Shown here: one piece after another, positions 16,249-25,458 of the stretch
How the letters are laid out: each line of letters opens with the position of its first letter
Numbering within the stretch: the first letter of the stretch is position 1
Origin: Paenibacillus sp. PL2-23
Lineage (GTDB): Bacteria > Bacillota > Bacilli > Paenibacillales > Paenibacillaceae
DNA: 64,000 nucleotides
NCBI RefSeq assembly: GCF_040834005.1
Contig: NZ_CP162129.1
Span: forward strand, 3,000,001-3,064,000
Direction of reading: 5' to 3'
Made by a program: the position numbers and the translations under genes
Notes under the pieces: model-generated
What the model was told of the DNA's origin: nothing
Databases searched by the model: none
Seen by the model: the letters and a program-made list of their open reading frames with translations, nothing else

Positions 16249-17817
16249 ATGCAAAGAAAGCAAGCGGGGTTAAAGGGAAGTCTGGCACTCATCGTCTTGT
16301 CTAGCGTGCTTCTGCTGTCGGCCTGCTCCGGCAATAATGGAGGAGCAGGCAGCAACCAGGCAAGCGCGACGCCGACAAGCTCGCAGAACACCGGTGCCGA
16401 GGGCAACGGGGATTCCGCCAAGGAGGAGCCCTACAAAATCAGCATTATGATGCAATCCTTCGACACGAATCTCCCTAATAACGACAGCCCGGTCATCAAA
16501 CAACTAGAGGCTTATACAAATACGGATTTGGACATCCAATTCGTGCCGAACAGCTCTTATCCTGACAAGGTCAACATCACGCTCGCCTCAGGCCAGCTGC
16601 CGTCTATTATGGTCGTGGATAAGACGCCCAGCTTCATCAGCGCGGCGCGTGCAGGAGCCTTCTGGGAGGTCGGGCCTTATCTGAAGGATTACCCTAATCT
16701 AAGCCTGGCTAATGATATTGTGCTGAGCAACTCCTCCATCGATGGCAAAAATTACGGCATCTACCGGGAACGCGTATTGGGCCGCATGGGGGTTACGCTT
16801 AACAAGGTGTGGATGGATAATCTGGGCCTGCAGCCACCCCAAACAATCGATGAGTTTTACAACGTTCTGAAGGCGTTCAAGGAGCAGGATCCCGATCAGA
16901 ATGGCAAAGCTGACACCTACGGCATTGTCATTACCAAGTACGCTGGACCGTGGGACATCATGCAGGTATGGTTCGGAGCGCCGAACGGCTGGGGAGAAGA
17001 CGGCAACGGCAGCCTGGTGCCGGCGCATATGACGCCGGAATATCGGGAAGCGCTGAAGTTTTTCCGCAAGCTGTATGAAGAAGGACTAGTCAATGAAGAC
17101 TTTGCAGTCATGGATTCCGCTGTGTGGAATGATCCCTTCGTGAACGGCAAGGCCGGCGCGTTTGTGGACGTAGCGGACAACGCTCGCCGCCTCAACAGCC
17201 CGATGCAGGAGAAAGCGCCGCGAGACAGCTCTTATACGAATGTATTCCAGGCGCCGGTCGGTCCGAAGGGACATCGGGATATGCCAACGACAGGTTACGC
17301 GGGCATGCTCGCCATCTCGAAGACTGCCGTCAAGACGGAGAATGAGCTCAAGAAGGTTCTCAGCTTCATCGATAAGCTGGGTGACGTGGAGATGCAGAAT
17401 CTGCTTGGCTATGGCATAGAGGGCACGCACTACGACATGGTGGACGGCTATATCGTGCCGAAGGAGAACCTGGACGCGGGCTTATTGCAGCAATATAACG
17501 GTCTGAACCAAATGCTGACGTTTATCGGACCGGACGCGCCGACCCTGGAGCAGACAGAGATTAACAAAATGATTGCCGAGGTTCAAAAGGCTAACGAAGA
17601 TATCGTTGTTGCGAACCCTGCACAGCCGCTTGTATCAGAAGTATACGCGCAGAAGGGACAGCAGCTCGATAATATTATTGCAGACGCGCGAATTCAATAT
17701 ATCGTCGGCCAGATCGACGACGCGGGTCTGGACAAGGCCATCGAGCTGTGGAGAACAACCGGCGGGGACGATTATATCGCGGAGATCAACAAGCTGTACA
17801 AGGAATCGAAGCAATAA
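16249..17817 (+). CDS. Extracellular sugar-binding lipoprotein (LplA/YtcQ-like)
   Basis: A 522-residue solute-binding protein. ATG 16249 follows GAGGAGG at 8 bases. The signal peptide ends in the lipobox LLLSAC with Cys26 as lipid anchor, followed by a Gly/Asn/Ser-rich linker. The large two-lobed body is of the type found in oligosaccharide-binding proteins of this family, with KVWMDNLGLQPPQTIDEFY and YGIVITKYAGPWD. It delivers ligand to the two permeases just upstream. In-frame codons back to 15958 belong to another frame of the permease gene. Confidence 0.93.
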   Translation: MQRKQAGLKGSLALIVLSSVLLLSACSGNNGGAGSNQASATPTSSQNTGAEGNGDSAKEEPYKISIMMQSFDTNLPNNDSPVIKQLEAYTNTDLDIQFVPNSSYPDKVNITLASGQLPSIMVVDKTPSFISAARAGAFWEVGPYLKDYPNLSLANDIVLSNSSIDGKNYGIYRERVLGRMGVTLNKVWMDNLGLQPPQTIDEFYNVLKAFKEQDPDQNGKADTYGIVITKYAGPWDIMQVWFGAPNGWGEDGNGSLVPAHMTPEYREALKFFRKLYEEGLVNEDFAVMDSAVWNDPFVNGKAGAFVDVADNARRLNSPMQEKAPRDSSYTNVFQAPVGPKGHRDMPTTGYAGMLAISKTAVKTENELKKVLSFIDKLGDVEMQNLLGYGIEGTHYDMVDGYIVPKENLDAGLLQQYNGLNQMLTFIGPDAPTLEQTEINKMIAEVQKANEDIVVANPAQPLVSEVYAQKGQQLDNIIADARIQYIVGQIDDAGLDKAIELWRTTGGDDYIAEINKLYKESKQ

Positions 17818-17822
17818 GGTGG

Positions 17823-17866
17823 ATAGACAGTGCCGCGCGTTAGGCGCCGCACTGTCTATTCTTTCA
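17823..17866 (+). terminator. Hairpin between the binding protein and lyase genes
   Basis: Stem ATAGACAGTGC / GCACTGTCTAT with a GC-rich loop and a poor T-tail (TTCTTTC). More likely an attenuator or 3'-end stabiliser giving high binding-protein expression than a full stop. Confidence 0.6.
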
Positions 17867-17919
17867 TATGCCAGCCTGGAATGGCAGCCGTTAATCAAAA
17901 CGCAGGGAGATGATGAGGA

Positions 17920-20541
17920 ATGAACGAAAACGGGAGTATAGCATTGTCTTGGCTGGAGGAGCGCCCCGCTCTGCCTGCCGGCGTTACCTGGGGGGTGCCG
18001 TGGAAGCGGGGAGAGCTGGAGCGGGGCACGCCGCTAACGCTGCGGGGCATCCATGAATCAAGCGTTCCTCTGCAGACCTGGCCGACGGCATATTGGCCGG
18101 ATGGAAGCGTGAAGTGGACGGCACATGCGGCATCGCTGGCAGCTGGTTCGGCCCAGCCAGGTTATACGCTGCAGAGGTGCACCGGTACGGAGGCTGCTTC
18201 GGCAAGCCTGACGGTGCTGGAGAGGGACGAGTATATCGAAGTCGATACCGGCGCTGTCGTCTGCCGACTAAGCCGCTCCGGCTCATCCGTCATTCAAGCG
18301 CTGCAAATCGGCGGGAAGACGGTATGCTCAAGCGGAGAGCTGGTCGGCATGCGCGAGGAGCAGCATGCCACATCAGGCCGCAGAATGCTTCTGCAGGAGA
18401 CGCTGCATAGCGTCGTTGAACGAGCATCGGTGGAGCAGGATGGTCCGATCAGAGCTGTCGTGAAGCTGGAGGGGCGTCATCAAGCATCCAACAGCGAACG
18501 CAAGTGGCTGCCGTTCACGCTGAGGTTCATATTCTATACGCAGCAAGCCTCGGTTCGCGTTGTCCATACCTTCCTATACGACGGCAATCCGCATCAGGAT
18601 TTCCTGAGGGGTCTCGGCATTCGCTTCCATGTTCCAATGAGCGGGCCATTGTATAACAGGCATGTCCGCCTGGCCGGCGACACCGGCTGGTTCAGCGAAT
18701 CGCCCAAGGGGCTGATGACATTCCGGCTGCCCGATAGACAGCGCGAGCTATATGAGCTGCAGACAGCGGGCTCATACATCGCCCTTGACAGAGAGGAGGA
18801 CACTGAGCTGTTGGCGCTGCTGAACGATTCGCCGGAATGGGGCGATTTCAAGCTGAGCCAGAACGCCTCGGATTCGTACACGATTCAGAAGCGAACGAAG
18901 GAAGGCTGCAGCTGGATTTCCGCGGTGTCCGGGAGGAGGTCAGGCGGTCTGCTCTACGCTGGGAGCGAAGGAGGAGGCTTGGCGATAGGGGTGCGCCGAT
19001 TCTGGGAGAAGTTCCCCTCCAGCCTGGAGGCATCGGGTCTCACGGGCGATGAGGCGGCGTTGACGGCCTGGTTCTGGCCACCCGATGCTCCTGCGATGGA
19101 TTTGAGGCACTATGATACCGAAACGCATGTTCACTCCTGCTATGAAGGCGCAGATGAGCTGCGCAGCACGCCATACGGCGTGGGCAATACGAACGAGCTG
19201 ACAATCTGGTGCTGCGAGCACTCGCCTAAGCATGACCTCCTGGATGCCATGGTTCGGGAGAAGGAGTCGCCGCCGCTGCTCGTCTGCGAGCCTTCACGTT
19301 ATTACGAGACGAGAGCGCTTGGCCACTGGAGCCTCCCTGACCGCTCTACACCGGTGAAAGATCAGCTGGAGGATACCCTGGACCACTTGATCGGGTTCTA
19401 TCAGGAGGAGATCGAGCAGCGAAGGTGGTACGGCTTCTGGGATTATGGAGACGTGATGCACAGCTACGATCCCGTCAGGCACACCTGGCGTTACGATGTC
19501 GGGGGCTGCGCCTGGCAGAATACGGAGCTGGCACCGAACATATGGCTGTGGTATATGTTCCTTCGCTCGGGGCGAGCGGACATCTTCCGACTGGCTGAGG
19601 CGATGACGAGGCATACGAGCGAGGTGGATGTGTATCACATCGGCGAATATGCGGGACTTGGCTCCCGGCATAACGTGCTGCACTGGGGCTGCGGCTGCAA
19701 GGAAGCGCGAATCGGGATGGCAGGCTTGCATACCTTTTATTATTATTTGACAGCGGACGAGCGGATTGGCGATATGATGGACGAGGCGAAGGATGCGGAT
19801 TATGCCACCCTTCGACTGGACCCCATGCGTGCGTACTTCGGCAAGGACGAATTCCCCACGCACACGCGCAGCGGTCCGGACTGGGCAGCTTTCTGCTCGA
19901 ATTGGCTCGCACAGTGGGAACGATATGAGGATACGTCCTACCGGGATAAAATGCTGCGGGGAGTCGAATGCCTGAAGGGGATGCCGTTCCGGCTGCTGTC
20001 CGGTCCCGTATTCGGGTACGAGCCCAAAACTGGCGAGCTCCTCTATATGGGAGAGGAGAACTATGGGCATCATCTCATGATCTGCATGGGCGGAGCGCAG
20101 GTGTGGGCGGAGATGGCGCATTTGCTGCAGGATCCGGAATGGGAGACCATGCTTGCGGAATACGGAGAGTTCTACAATCTGCCCAAGGAAGAGAAAATTC
20201 GCCGAACGTCAGGCGCGCTTCAAGGCAAGGATTGGAACATCCCTATGCTGTCTACCGCCATGATGGCCTTTGCCTCCATGAGATTGGCTAATGTCGAGCT
20301 TGCTCAGCAGGCATGGGCCTATCTGCTGCACAGTCCATACAATTGGAGCGTGAATATGCCCTTGGAATCCCAGGAGGTGCCTCGTCAGGCGTTCGTCCGG
20401 AGCATTCGTGAAATCCCTTGGATATCGACTAATACGGTCTCCCAATGGTCCATTAACGTCATTGTCTGTCTGGAGTGGATAGGCGAATATGTGCCTGAAG
20501 CATTGGATTCAATCGGCGAAAGGGGCGAAGCGACATCATGA
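17920..20541 (+). CDS. yetA: YetA-like protein (PL26 exo-rhamnogalacturonan lyase-type)
   Basis: An 873-residue cytoplasmic protein similar in length and pattern to B. subtilis YetA of the lplABCD-yetA cluster and the PcRGLX (PL26) group. Visible stretches include SSVPLQTWPTAYWPDGSVKW at the N-terminus, VRVVHTFLYDGNPHQDFLRGLG in the middle and RRWYGFWDYGDVMHSYDP within an alpha-toroid-like C-terminal half. No signal peptide. It overlaps the next lyase gene by 4 bases. Removal of unsaturated rhamnogalacturonan units is inferred from the family and neighbours; the Bacillus homologue's activity is less well established. Confidence 0.8.
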   Translation: MNENGSIALSWLEERPALPAGVTWGVPWKRGELERGTPLTLRGIHESSVPLQTWPTAYWPDGSVKWTAHAASLAAGSAQPGYTLQRCTGTEAASASLTVLERDEYIEVDTGAVVCRLSRSGSSVIQALQIGGKTVCSSGELVGMREEQHATSGRRMLLQETLHSVVERASVEQDGPIRAVVKLEGRHQASNSERKWLPFTLRFIFYTQQASVRVVHTFLYDGNPHQDFLRGLGIRFHVPMSGPLYNRHVRLAGDTGWFSESPKGLMTFRLPDRQRELYELQTAGSYIALDREEDTELLALLNDSPEWGDFKLSQNASDSYTIQKRTKEGCSWISAVSGRRSGGLLYAGSEGGGLAIGVRRFWEKFPSSLEASGLTGDEAALTAWFWPPDAPAMDLRHYDTETHVHSCYEGADELRSTPYGVGNTNELTIWCCEHSPKHDLLDAMVREKESPPLLVCEPSRYYETRALGHWSLPDRSTPVKDQLEDTLDHLIGFYQEEIEQRRWYGFWDYGDVMHSYDPVRHTWRYDVGGCAWQNTELAPNIWLWYMFLRSGRADIFRLAEAMTRHTSEVDVYHIGEYAGLGSRHNVLHWGCGCKEARIGMAGLHTFYYYLTADERIGDMMDEAKDADYATLRLDPMRAYFGKDEFPTHTRSGPDWAAFCSNWLAQWERYEDTSYRDKMLRGVECLKGMPFRLLSGPVFGYEPKTGELLYMGEENYGHHLMICMGGAQVWAEMAHLLQDPEWETMLAEYGEFYNLPKEEKIRRTSGALQGKDWNIPMLSTAMMAFASMRLANVELAQQAWAYLLHSPYNWSVNMPLESQEVPRQAFVRSIREIPWISTNTVSQWSINVIVCLEWIGEYVPEALDSIGERGEATS

Positions 20542-22769
20542 TACAGCTGGAAGCATTGGACCGAGGATTGGCTGCCATGTGTACTTCCGAGGGCATATTC
20601 CTAACGTGGCGATTGCTGGGACACGAAGCGACGGGCTCCTCCGCTTGCGGCCTAACCGGAACAGATTTCCGCGTTTATCGCGATGGTGTTCCTATCGCAG
20701 ATGTGTTGGACAGCACCAATTATCTGGATCGCGGGGGCGACGCTGCCTCCGAATATACGGTATGCGCCGTTGCAGAAGGCCAAGAGCTGGATTGCAGCGC
20801 CGCGGTCACCCCTTGGAAGGAGGCTTACTGGGATATTCCGCTGAGCAAGCCTGCAGACGGCGTTACGCCTAAGGGTGAGTCCTATTCCTATTCGGCTAAC
20901 GATATGAGTGTCGGCGATGTGGACGGAGACGGTCAATACGAGTATGTTGTGAAATGGGAGCCATCCAACGCCAAGGACAATTCCCATTCCGGCTATACAG
21001 GACCGGTCTACATAGACTGCTATAAGCTGGACGGCACCTTGCTCTATCGTATTGACCTTGGGGTCAATATTCGCGCAGGCGCCCATTACACACAGTTCTT
21101 GGTCTACGATTTCGACGGAGATGGCCGGTCTGAGCTCATGCTAAAGACAGCGCCGGGCACGAAGATGATACGCTTCGATGCTCAGGGCAATCCTTCTTCG
21201 GAAACATTCATCACGCTGCTGCCGGAGGACGAGGCCAGCGGCTATACCCATGAGGATGACTATCGGCTGAGCAGCTCCGATTATTACGAGCATATAGTAG
21301 GGCTGTTCATGAGCTGGCATAGTCATGAGGAGGTAATCTCCGGCCGCTGGCCCGCTTCCCTGGAGGAATGCTTCGGTATAGCGAAGCGATACAGCTATCC
21401 TCTGTCGCGTATGGAGGCAGAGGTCCTGGCTGATTATTTCATGGATGAGTATGCGCCTGGCCGAAGCAGCCGTAACCAGCTTCGGCAATCGGAAGGATTT
21501 GTGCTGAGCGGTCCGGAATATTTGACCGTGTTCAATGGCCTGACGGGAGAGGAGCTTCAGACCATTCGCTACAAGCCCGGACGGCATGACGACGGGCTGA
21601 TGTGGGGCGACTACTCCTGGACCCGTATTGAGCCGGGCAACCGTGCGGATCGTTTCCTGGCCGGTGTGGCGTATCTGGACGGGAAGAAGCCTTCCGCCAT
21701 ATTCGCCAGAGGCTACTACACCCGGTCTACAGTCGTCGCCTACTCCTGGAATGGCAGCGAGCTGCTAGAGCAGTGGTATGTCGACAGCGGCTGGGTGGAG
21801 ATGAATAACCCGTTCAACGACACCCTCCATACGCAGGATGGCCGGAACGGGGCGTTCGGGGCGCTCGCCAGACAAGGAGCTCACTCTCTCAGTGTGGCCG
21901 ATGTGGACGGCGACGGCTGTCAGGAGATTATCTACGGCGCGGCGACGATCGACCATGACGGGACCATATTGTACAGCTCTGCGGGAGTAATGCCGGAGGG
22001 CAGCAGGCTGCCAGGACTGAAGGTCAAGCTGGGACACGGCGACGCTCTGCATGTGGCGAAGGTCGACCCCGACCGTCCGGGTCTTGAAATCTTCATGGTG
22101 CACGAGGGCGGGGCCGGGGTGCCTTACGGCTACACGCTTCGGGATGCCCGCACAGGCGAGGTGCTGTTCGGAGCTCCCGCGGACGGTGACGTGGGACGGG
22201 GCATGATCGGCCAGGTGGATCCCGCGCACCGCGGCCTGCAAACCTGGTCTAGCGAAGACATTCACAGCCAGGAATCCTTCGGCTTGCTGTCGGCGAAGGG
22301 CAAGAAGCTGGGCGACCAGGCTCCAGGCACCAACATGAGCATTCGGTGGGCCGCCGACATGACGACACAGCTTGTAAGCGGCTCCTTCCATGAGCCCGTT
22401 GTTATTGACGATTGGATACGAGGCCGTCTGCTGAGGGCGGAAGGCTGCCGCTCCAACAACGGGACCAAGGGCAATCCTTGCCTCGTCGCGGATGTATGGG
22501 GAGATTGGAGAGAGGAGCTTCTCGTCCGAACGTCGGACAGCTCCGCCATCCGCATCTACGTCAGCACGGAGCTCACGGACCGCAAGCTGTATACACTGAT
22601 GCATGATGCGCAGTACAGAGTCGGCGTCGCTTGGCAGAATGTCGTATATAATCAGCCCTGTTATCCAAGCTTCTACCTGGCGTCGGATCTTGACTGGACT
22701 CAGGTCCCGCTACCGCAAATCTATTGTCCGCGATATACTGGAACTAGCGGATCATATTTGCATGAATAA
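20538..22769 (+). CDS. Rhamnogalacturonan lyase, PL11 (YesX-like)
   Basis: A 743-residue PL11-family lyase. An N-terminal fibronectin-like domain (about 1-95) precedes the eight-bladed propeller. Calcium-site motifs SVGDVDGDGQYEYVVKW, VYDFDGDGRSELMLKTAPGT and SVADVDGDGCQEIIYGA mark the catalytic core. There is no signal peptide, as in exo-acting YesX and unlike secreted YesW. It is longer than YesX (about 610) because of roughly 100 extra residues near 235-335, after LMLKTAPGT. ATGA overlap with the preceding gene shows co-translation. Confidence 0.9.
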   Translation: MIQLEALDRGLAAMCTSEGIFLTWRLLGHEATGSSACGLTGTDFRVYRDGVPIADVLDSTNYLDRGGDAASEYTVCAVAEGQELDCSAAVTPWKEAYWDIPLSKPADGVTPKGESYSYSANDMSVGDVDGDGQYEYVVKWEPSNAKDNSHSGYTGPVYIDCYKLDGTLLYRIDLGVNIRAGAHYTQFLVYDFDGDGRSELMLKTAPGTKMIRFDAQGNPSSETFITLLPEDEASGYTHEDDYRLSSSDYYEHIVGLFMSWHSHEEVISGRWPASLEECFGIAKRYSYPLSRMEAEVLADYFMDEYAPGRSSRNQLRQSEGFVLSGPEYLTVFNGLTGEELQTIRYKPGRHDDGLMWGDYSWTRIEPGNRADRFLAGVAYLDGKKPSAIFARGYYTRSTVVAYSWNGSELLEQWYVDSGWVEMNNPFNDTLHTQDGRNGAFGALARQGAHSLSVADVDGDGCQEIIYGAATIDHDGTILYSSAGVMPEGSRLPGLKVKLGHGDALHVAKVDPDRPGLEIFMVHEGGAGVPYGYTLRDARTGEVLFGAPADGDVGRGMIGQVDPAHRGLQTWSSEDIHSQESFGLLSAKGKKLGDQAPGTNMSIRWAADMTTQLVSGSFHEPVVIDDWIRGRLLRAEGCRSNNGTKGNPCLVADVWGDWREELLVRTSDSSAIRIYVSTELTDRKLYTLMHDAQYRVGVAWQNVVYNQPCYPSFYLASDLDWTQVPLPQIYCPRYTGTSGSYLHE

Positions 22770-22783
22770 AGAGGTGTCAACTG

Positions 22784-23611
22784 ATGACGATAGCTCCATT
22801 GGAAGCTGAAGCAGATTTGAAGGCGGAACTGAACATTATTGAGAAGTGGGAGCAGAGCCAGAAGGATCTTTTTTTCTGGGAGAAGCTCGGCAGGCTGCCC
22901 TTCGCCATCCTGGATCGAATGACACCGAAATTCATTCAGGATAAGATTGGGACCGCCCTTGACGAAATCGGAAGCTATATCCAGAATGGCGGCCGTTATC
23001 TGGTCAGCAAGGAGCAGCTGTACCGGAGATTTTTCCCACAATACGACATGGACGAGACAGCCTGCATGGAGCGAATCGCGCAGCTGCCGCTGAACAGAAT
23101 GGATGAAATGGCTGACGGCATCATGCAATCCAGCAGCAATGCGGCGACCGTACAGGGGGCAACAACGGGTATCGGCGGATTATTTACGCTGGCCATCGAC
23201 ATTCCTCTCCTGCTAGGCCTCTCGCTGAAAGCGCTGCAGGAAATCGCCATAAGCTACGGCTATGATCCAACTCATAAATCGGAACGAATCTTCATCGTGA
23301 AGTGCCTGCAATTCTCCTCCTCCGTCATCGTGGGCAAAAAAGCGATTCTTGAGGATTTAGCCGCCTTTCATTCCGGAGAGAGGAGCGGCCAGGTTATTTC
23401 CCAGCTTCAGGGCTGGCGCGAGGTTATGGTCACGTACAGGGACAACTTCGGGTGGAAAAAGCTGTTTCAGATGATTCCCATCGCAGGTATGCTGTTCGGC
23501 GCATTCCTCAATCGTTCAACTCTCCAGGACGTGACGGAAGCAGGCAAAATGATGTACCGCAAGCGTAGAATTATGGAGAAGCTTAAACATTACAATCCAT
23601 CCAGCACTTGA
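22784..23611 (+). CDS. EcsC-family protein
   Basis: A 275-residue EcsC-like protein. Family features are WEKLGRLPFAILDRMTPKFIQ near residue 32 and the glycine-rich hydrophobic segment GATTGIGGLFTLAIDIPLLLGLSL (about 123-146). No signal peptide. It starts 14 bases after the lyase stop, with AGAGGTG before the ATG, so it may be read from the same mRNA although no link to pectin use is known. Biochemical function unknown. Confidence 0.8.
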   Translation: MTIAPLEAEADLKAELNIIEKWEQSQKDLFFWEKLGRLPFAILDRMTPKFIQDKIGTALDEIGSYIQNGGRYLVSKEQLYRRFFPQYDMDETACMERIAQLPLNRMDEMADGIMQSSSNAATVQGATTGIGGLFTLAIDIPLLLGLSLKALQEIAISYGYDPTHKSERIFIVKCLQFSSSVIVGKKAILEDLAAFHSGERSGQVISQLQGWREVMVTYRDNFGWKKLFQMIPIAGMLFGAFLNRSTLQDVTEAGKMMYRKRRIMEKLKHYNPSST

Positions 23612-23687
23612 CTTTGAGTGAATGCTAAGTGGTATCATGGATTCGTCAAGCGAATAGCGCATGAATCTTGAAAGCGGGGGATATGAA

Positions 23688-24668
23688 ATGGACTATGTGA
23701 AACTGGGCAATACCGGCTTGGATGTATCTCGGATCTGCCTAGGCTGCATGAGCTTTGGCGTAGCCGAGAGGTGGTCGCATCCCTGGGTGCTGAACGAAGC
23801 GGACAGCCGTCCCATTATCAAGCGAGCTTTGGAGCTCGGTATCAATTTTTTTGATACGGCTAATATTTATTCCATGGGGACAAGTGAAGAGATTGTGGGA
23901 CGGGCCCTCAAGGATTACGCCAATCGGGATGAGATTGTCATCGCGTCGAAGGTTCATTTCCGTATGCACGAAGGACCCAATGGTGCAGGCTTATCCCGCA
24001 AGGCAATCATGAGCGAGATCGATAAGAGCTTGATGCGGCTGGGCACTGATTATGTGGATCTGTACCAGATTCACCGCTGGGATTACAATACGCCGATTGA
24101 AGAAACGATGGAAGCGCTGCACGATGTGGTGAAAGCAGGGAAAGCAAGATACATAGGGGCTTCCGCCATGTATGCCTGGCAGTTCCTGAAGGCGCTGCAT
24201 GTCGCGGATCTGCGTGGCTGGACTCGATTTGTCTCCATGCAGAACCATCTGAACCTAATATACCGAGAGGAAGAACGGGAGATGATGCCGCTCTGCAGGG
24301 AAGAAAAAATCGGCGTTATCCCGTATAGCCCGCTAGCTTCCGGTAGACTGGCCAGAGAGTGGTCCGTAACGACTTCTCGTTCCAAGACCGACCAAGCGCA
24401 GAAATGGAAATATGACGCAACTGCCGAAGTCGACCGCGTCATAGCCGATCGGGTAGCTGAAATCGCTGAGAAACGCGGTGTTGCCCGCTCCCAGATTGCT
24501 CTTGCCTGGCTGCTGCAGAAAGAAGCCGTATCCGCTCCAATCATTGGCGTAACCAGCATTCCACAGCTTGAGGAATCGATAGGCGCCCTAACGGTATCCT
24601 TAACGCCGGATGAAATTACAACATTAGAGGAAAGCTATGTGCCGCATCGAGTAGTCGGAGCGCTATAG
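23688..24668 (+). CDS. Aldo/keto reductase
   Basis: A 326-residue NADPH-dependent AKR of the Tas/YhdN-like group. The catalytic tetrad is recognisable: Asp in FFDTANIYSMG with its Tyr, Lys in EIVIASKVHF and His in LYQIHRWDYN. The cofactor-binding end includes IPYSPLASGRLAREW and VSAPIIGVTS. ATG 23688 (MDYVKLGNTG) follows AGCGGGGGA; the upstream in-frame ATG lacks a ribosome site. Natural substrate unknown. Confidence 0.93.
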   Translation: MDYVKLGNTGLDVSRICLGCMSFGVAERWSHPWVLNEADSRPIIKRALELGINFFDTANIYSMGTSEEIVGRALKDYANRDEIVIASKVHFRMHEGPNGAGLSRKAIMSEIDKSLMRLGTDYVDLYQIHRWDYNTPIEETMEALHDVVKAGKARYIGASAMYAWQFLKALHVADLRGWTRFVSMQNHLNLIYREEEREMMPLCREEKIGVIPYSPLASGRLAREWSVTTSRSKTDQAQKWKYDATAEVDRVIADRVAEIAEKRGVARSQIALAWLLQKEAVSAPIIGVTSIPQLEESIGALTVSLTPDEITTLEESYVPHRVVGAL

Positions 24669-24703
24669 CTCTCCGATATTAAGCTGGCGCATGGAGGTTG
24701 GCT

Positions 24704-25240
24704 ATGGATCGCAGCATTCGCAAGATGCCTTATGGCTATAGTGACGAGAAGGACTCCTCATCACGTAAGGGAACGCTTGTGTATTATGATACGTTCCAGG
24801 ACGTATCGGATCAGCAGCTGGAGCGGGCTGCGCTGCTCGCAAGGGAGCGCAGCTTCGCGAAGCTTGTGCTGTACCCGCTGCATGAGGAGACGGCAAGACG
24901 CATGTGGAAGCGTCCAATGGAGCCGTATTACAAGCGGGAAGACCGATTGTTCCAATGGCGGCGGGAACGTGATGACAGCAACCGCATCACCATTGAGAAT
25001 TGGGAGGGGAAGCGGAAGAAATATACTCCAATTGAAGCGGCGCTTCGTCATCTGGCGGAGCAGTATCCACAGCCAATAATGCTCTATGTATCACCGGAGA
25101 CGGCTAATGCGTTCGCCTCATTCAGCTCGTTCGAGGAGTGGATCGTCAAGCTCCGTCTGCTCATAAGCGAACCTTTACCTGCACCGCACCCGAAGCTGCT
25201 AACATATCGACATAGATGGGATGTTCAAGAGAACGGATGA
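24704..25240 (+). CDS. Hypothetical protein
   Basis: A 178-residue soluble, Arg- and Trp-rich protein that I do not recognise. ATG 24704 follows GGAGG. A beta-strand/helix pattern (GTLVYYDTF, then FAKLVLYPLHEETARRMW and PIMLYVSPETANAFASF) suggests an alpha/beta fold, perhaps Rossmann-like, but no catalytic motif is evident. It is followed directly by its own terminator and lies at the edge of the AT-richer stretch. Confidence 0.75.
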   Translation: MDRSIRKMPYGYSDEKDSSSRKGTLVYYDTFQDVSDQQLERAALLARERSFAKLVLYPLHEETARRMWKRPMEPYYKREDRLFQWRRERDDSNRITIENWEGKRKKYTPIEAALRHLAEQYPQPIMLYVSPETANAFASFSSFEEWIVKLRLLISEPLPAPHPKLLTYRHRWDVQENG

Positions 25241-25269
25241 CAGCTGACGAATCGTCGGCTGTTTTTTTT
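25240..25269 (+). terminator. Rho-independent terminator
   Basis: Ten-bp stem ACAGCTGACG / CGTCGGCTGT, loop AAT, then eight T residues; it overlaps the stop codon of the gene ending at 25240. Confidence 0.93.
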
Positions 25270-25458
25270 ATCTTGAGCATCAAAGTTACCCAAGCGGAAA
25301 ATGAACAGATACTTGCAACCATGAAGGTTGTCACGCCGTTTATAACAATAGATATTACCAAGAAAATGGCGGGACTCCATCATTACCTACTTCATTAAAT
25401 CAAAAATTGACTTTTGATTGGGAGAAGAAGAATATTATTCATGTGGGGGTTAGATTGG

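Noticed and set aside
19294..20121. 275-aa minus-strand ORF within the yetA-like gene
   Set aside because: Shadow of a high-GC coding gene; composition is atypical for a protein and no ribosome site is present.
21765..22604. 279-aa minus-strand ORF within the PL11 gene
   Set aside because: Antisense shadow of clear coding sequence with family motifs on the plus strand.
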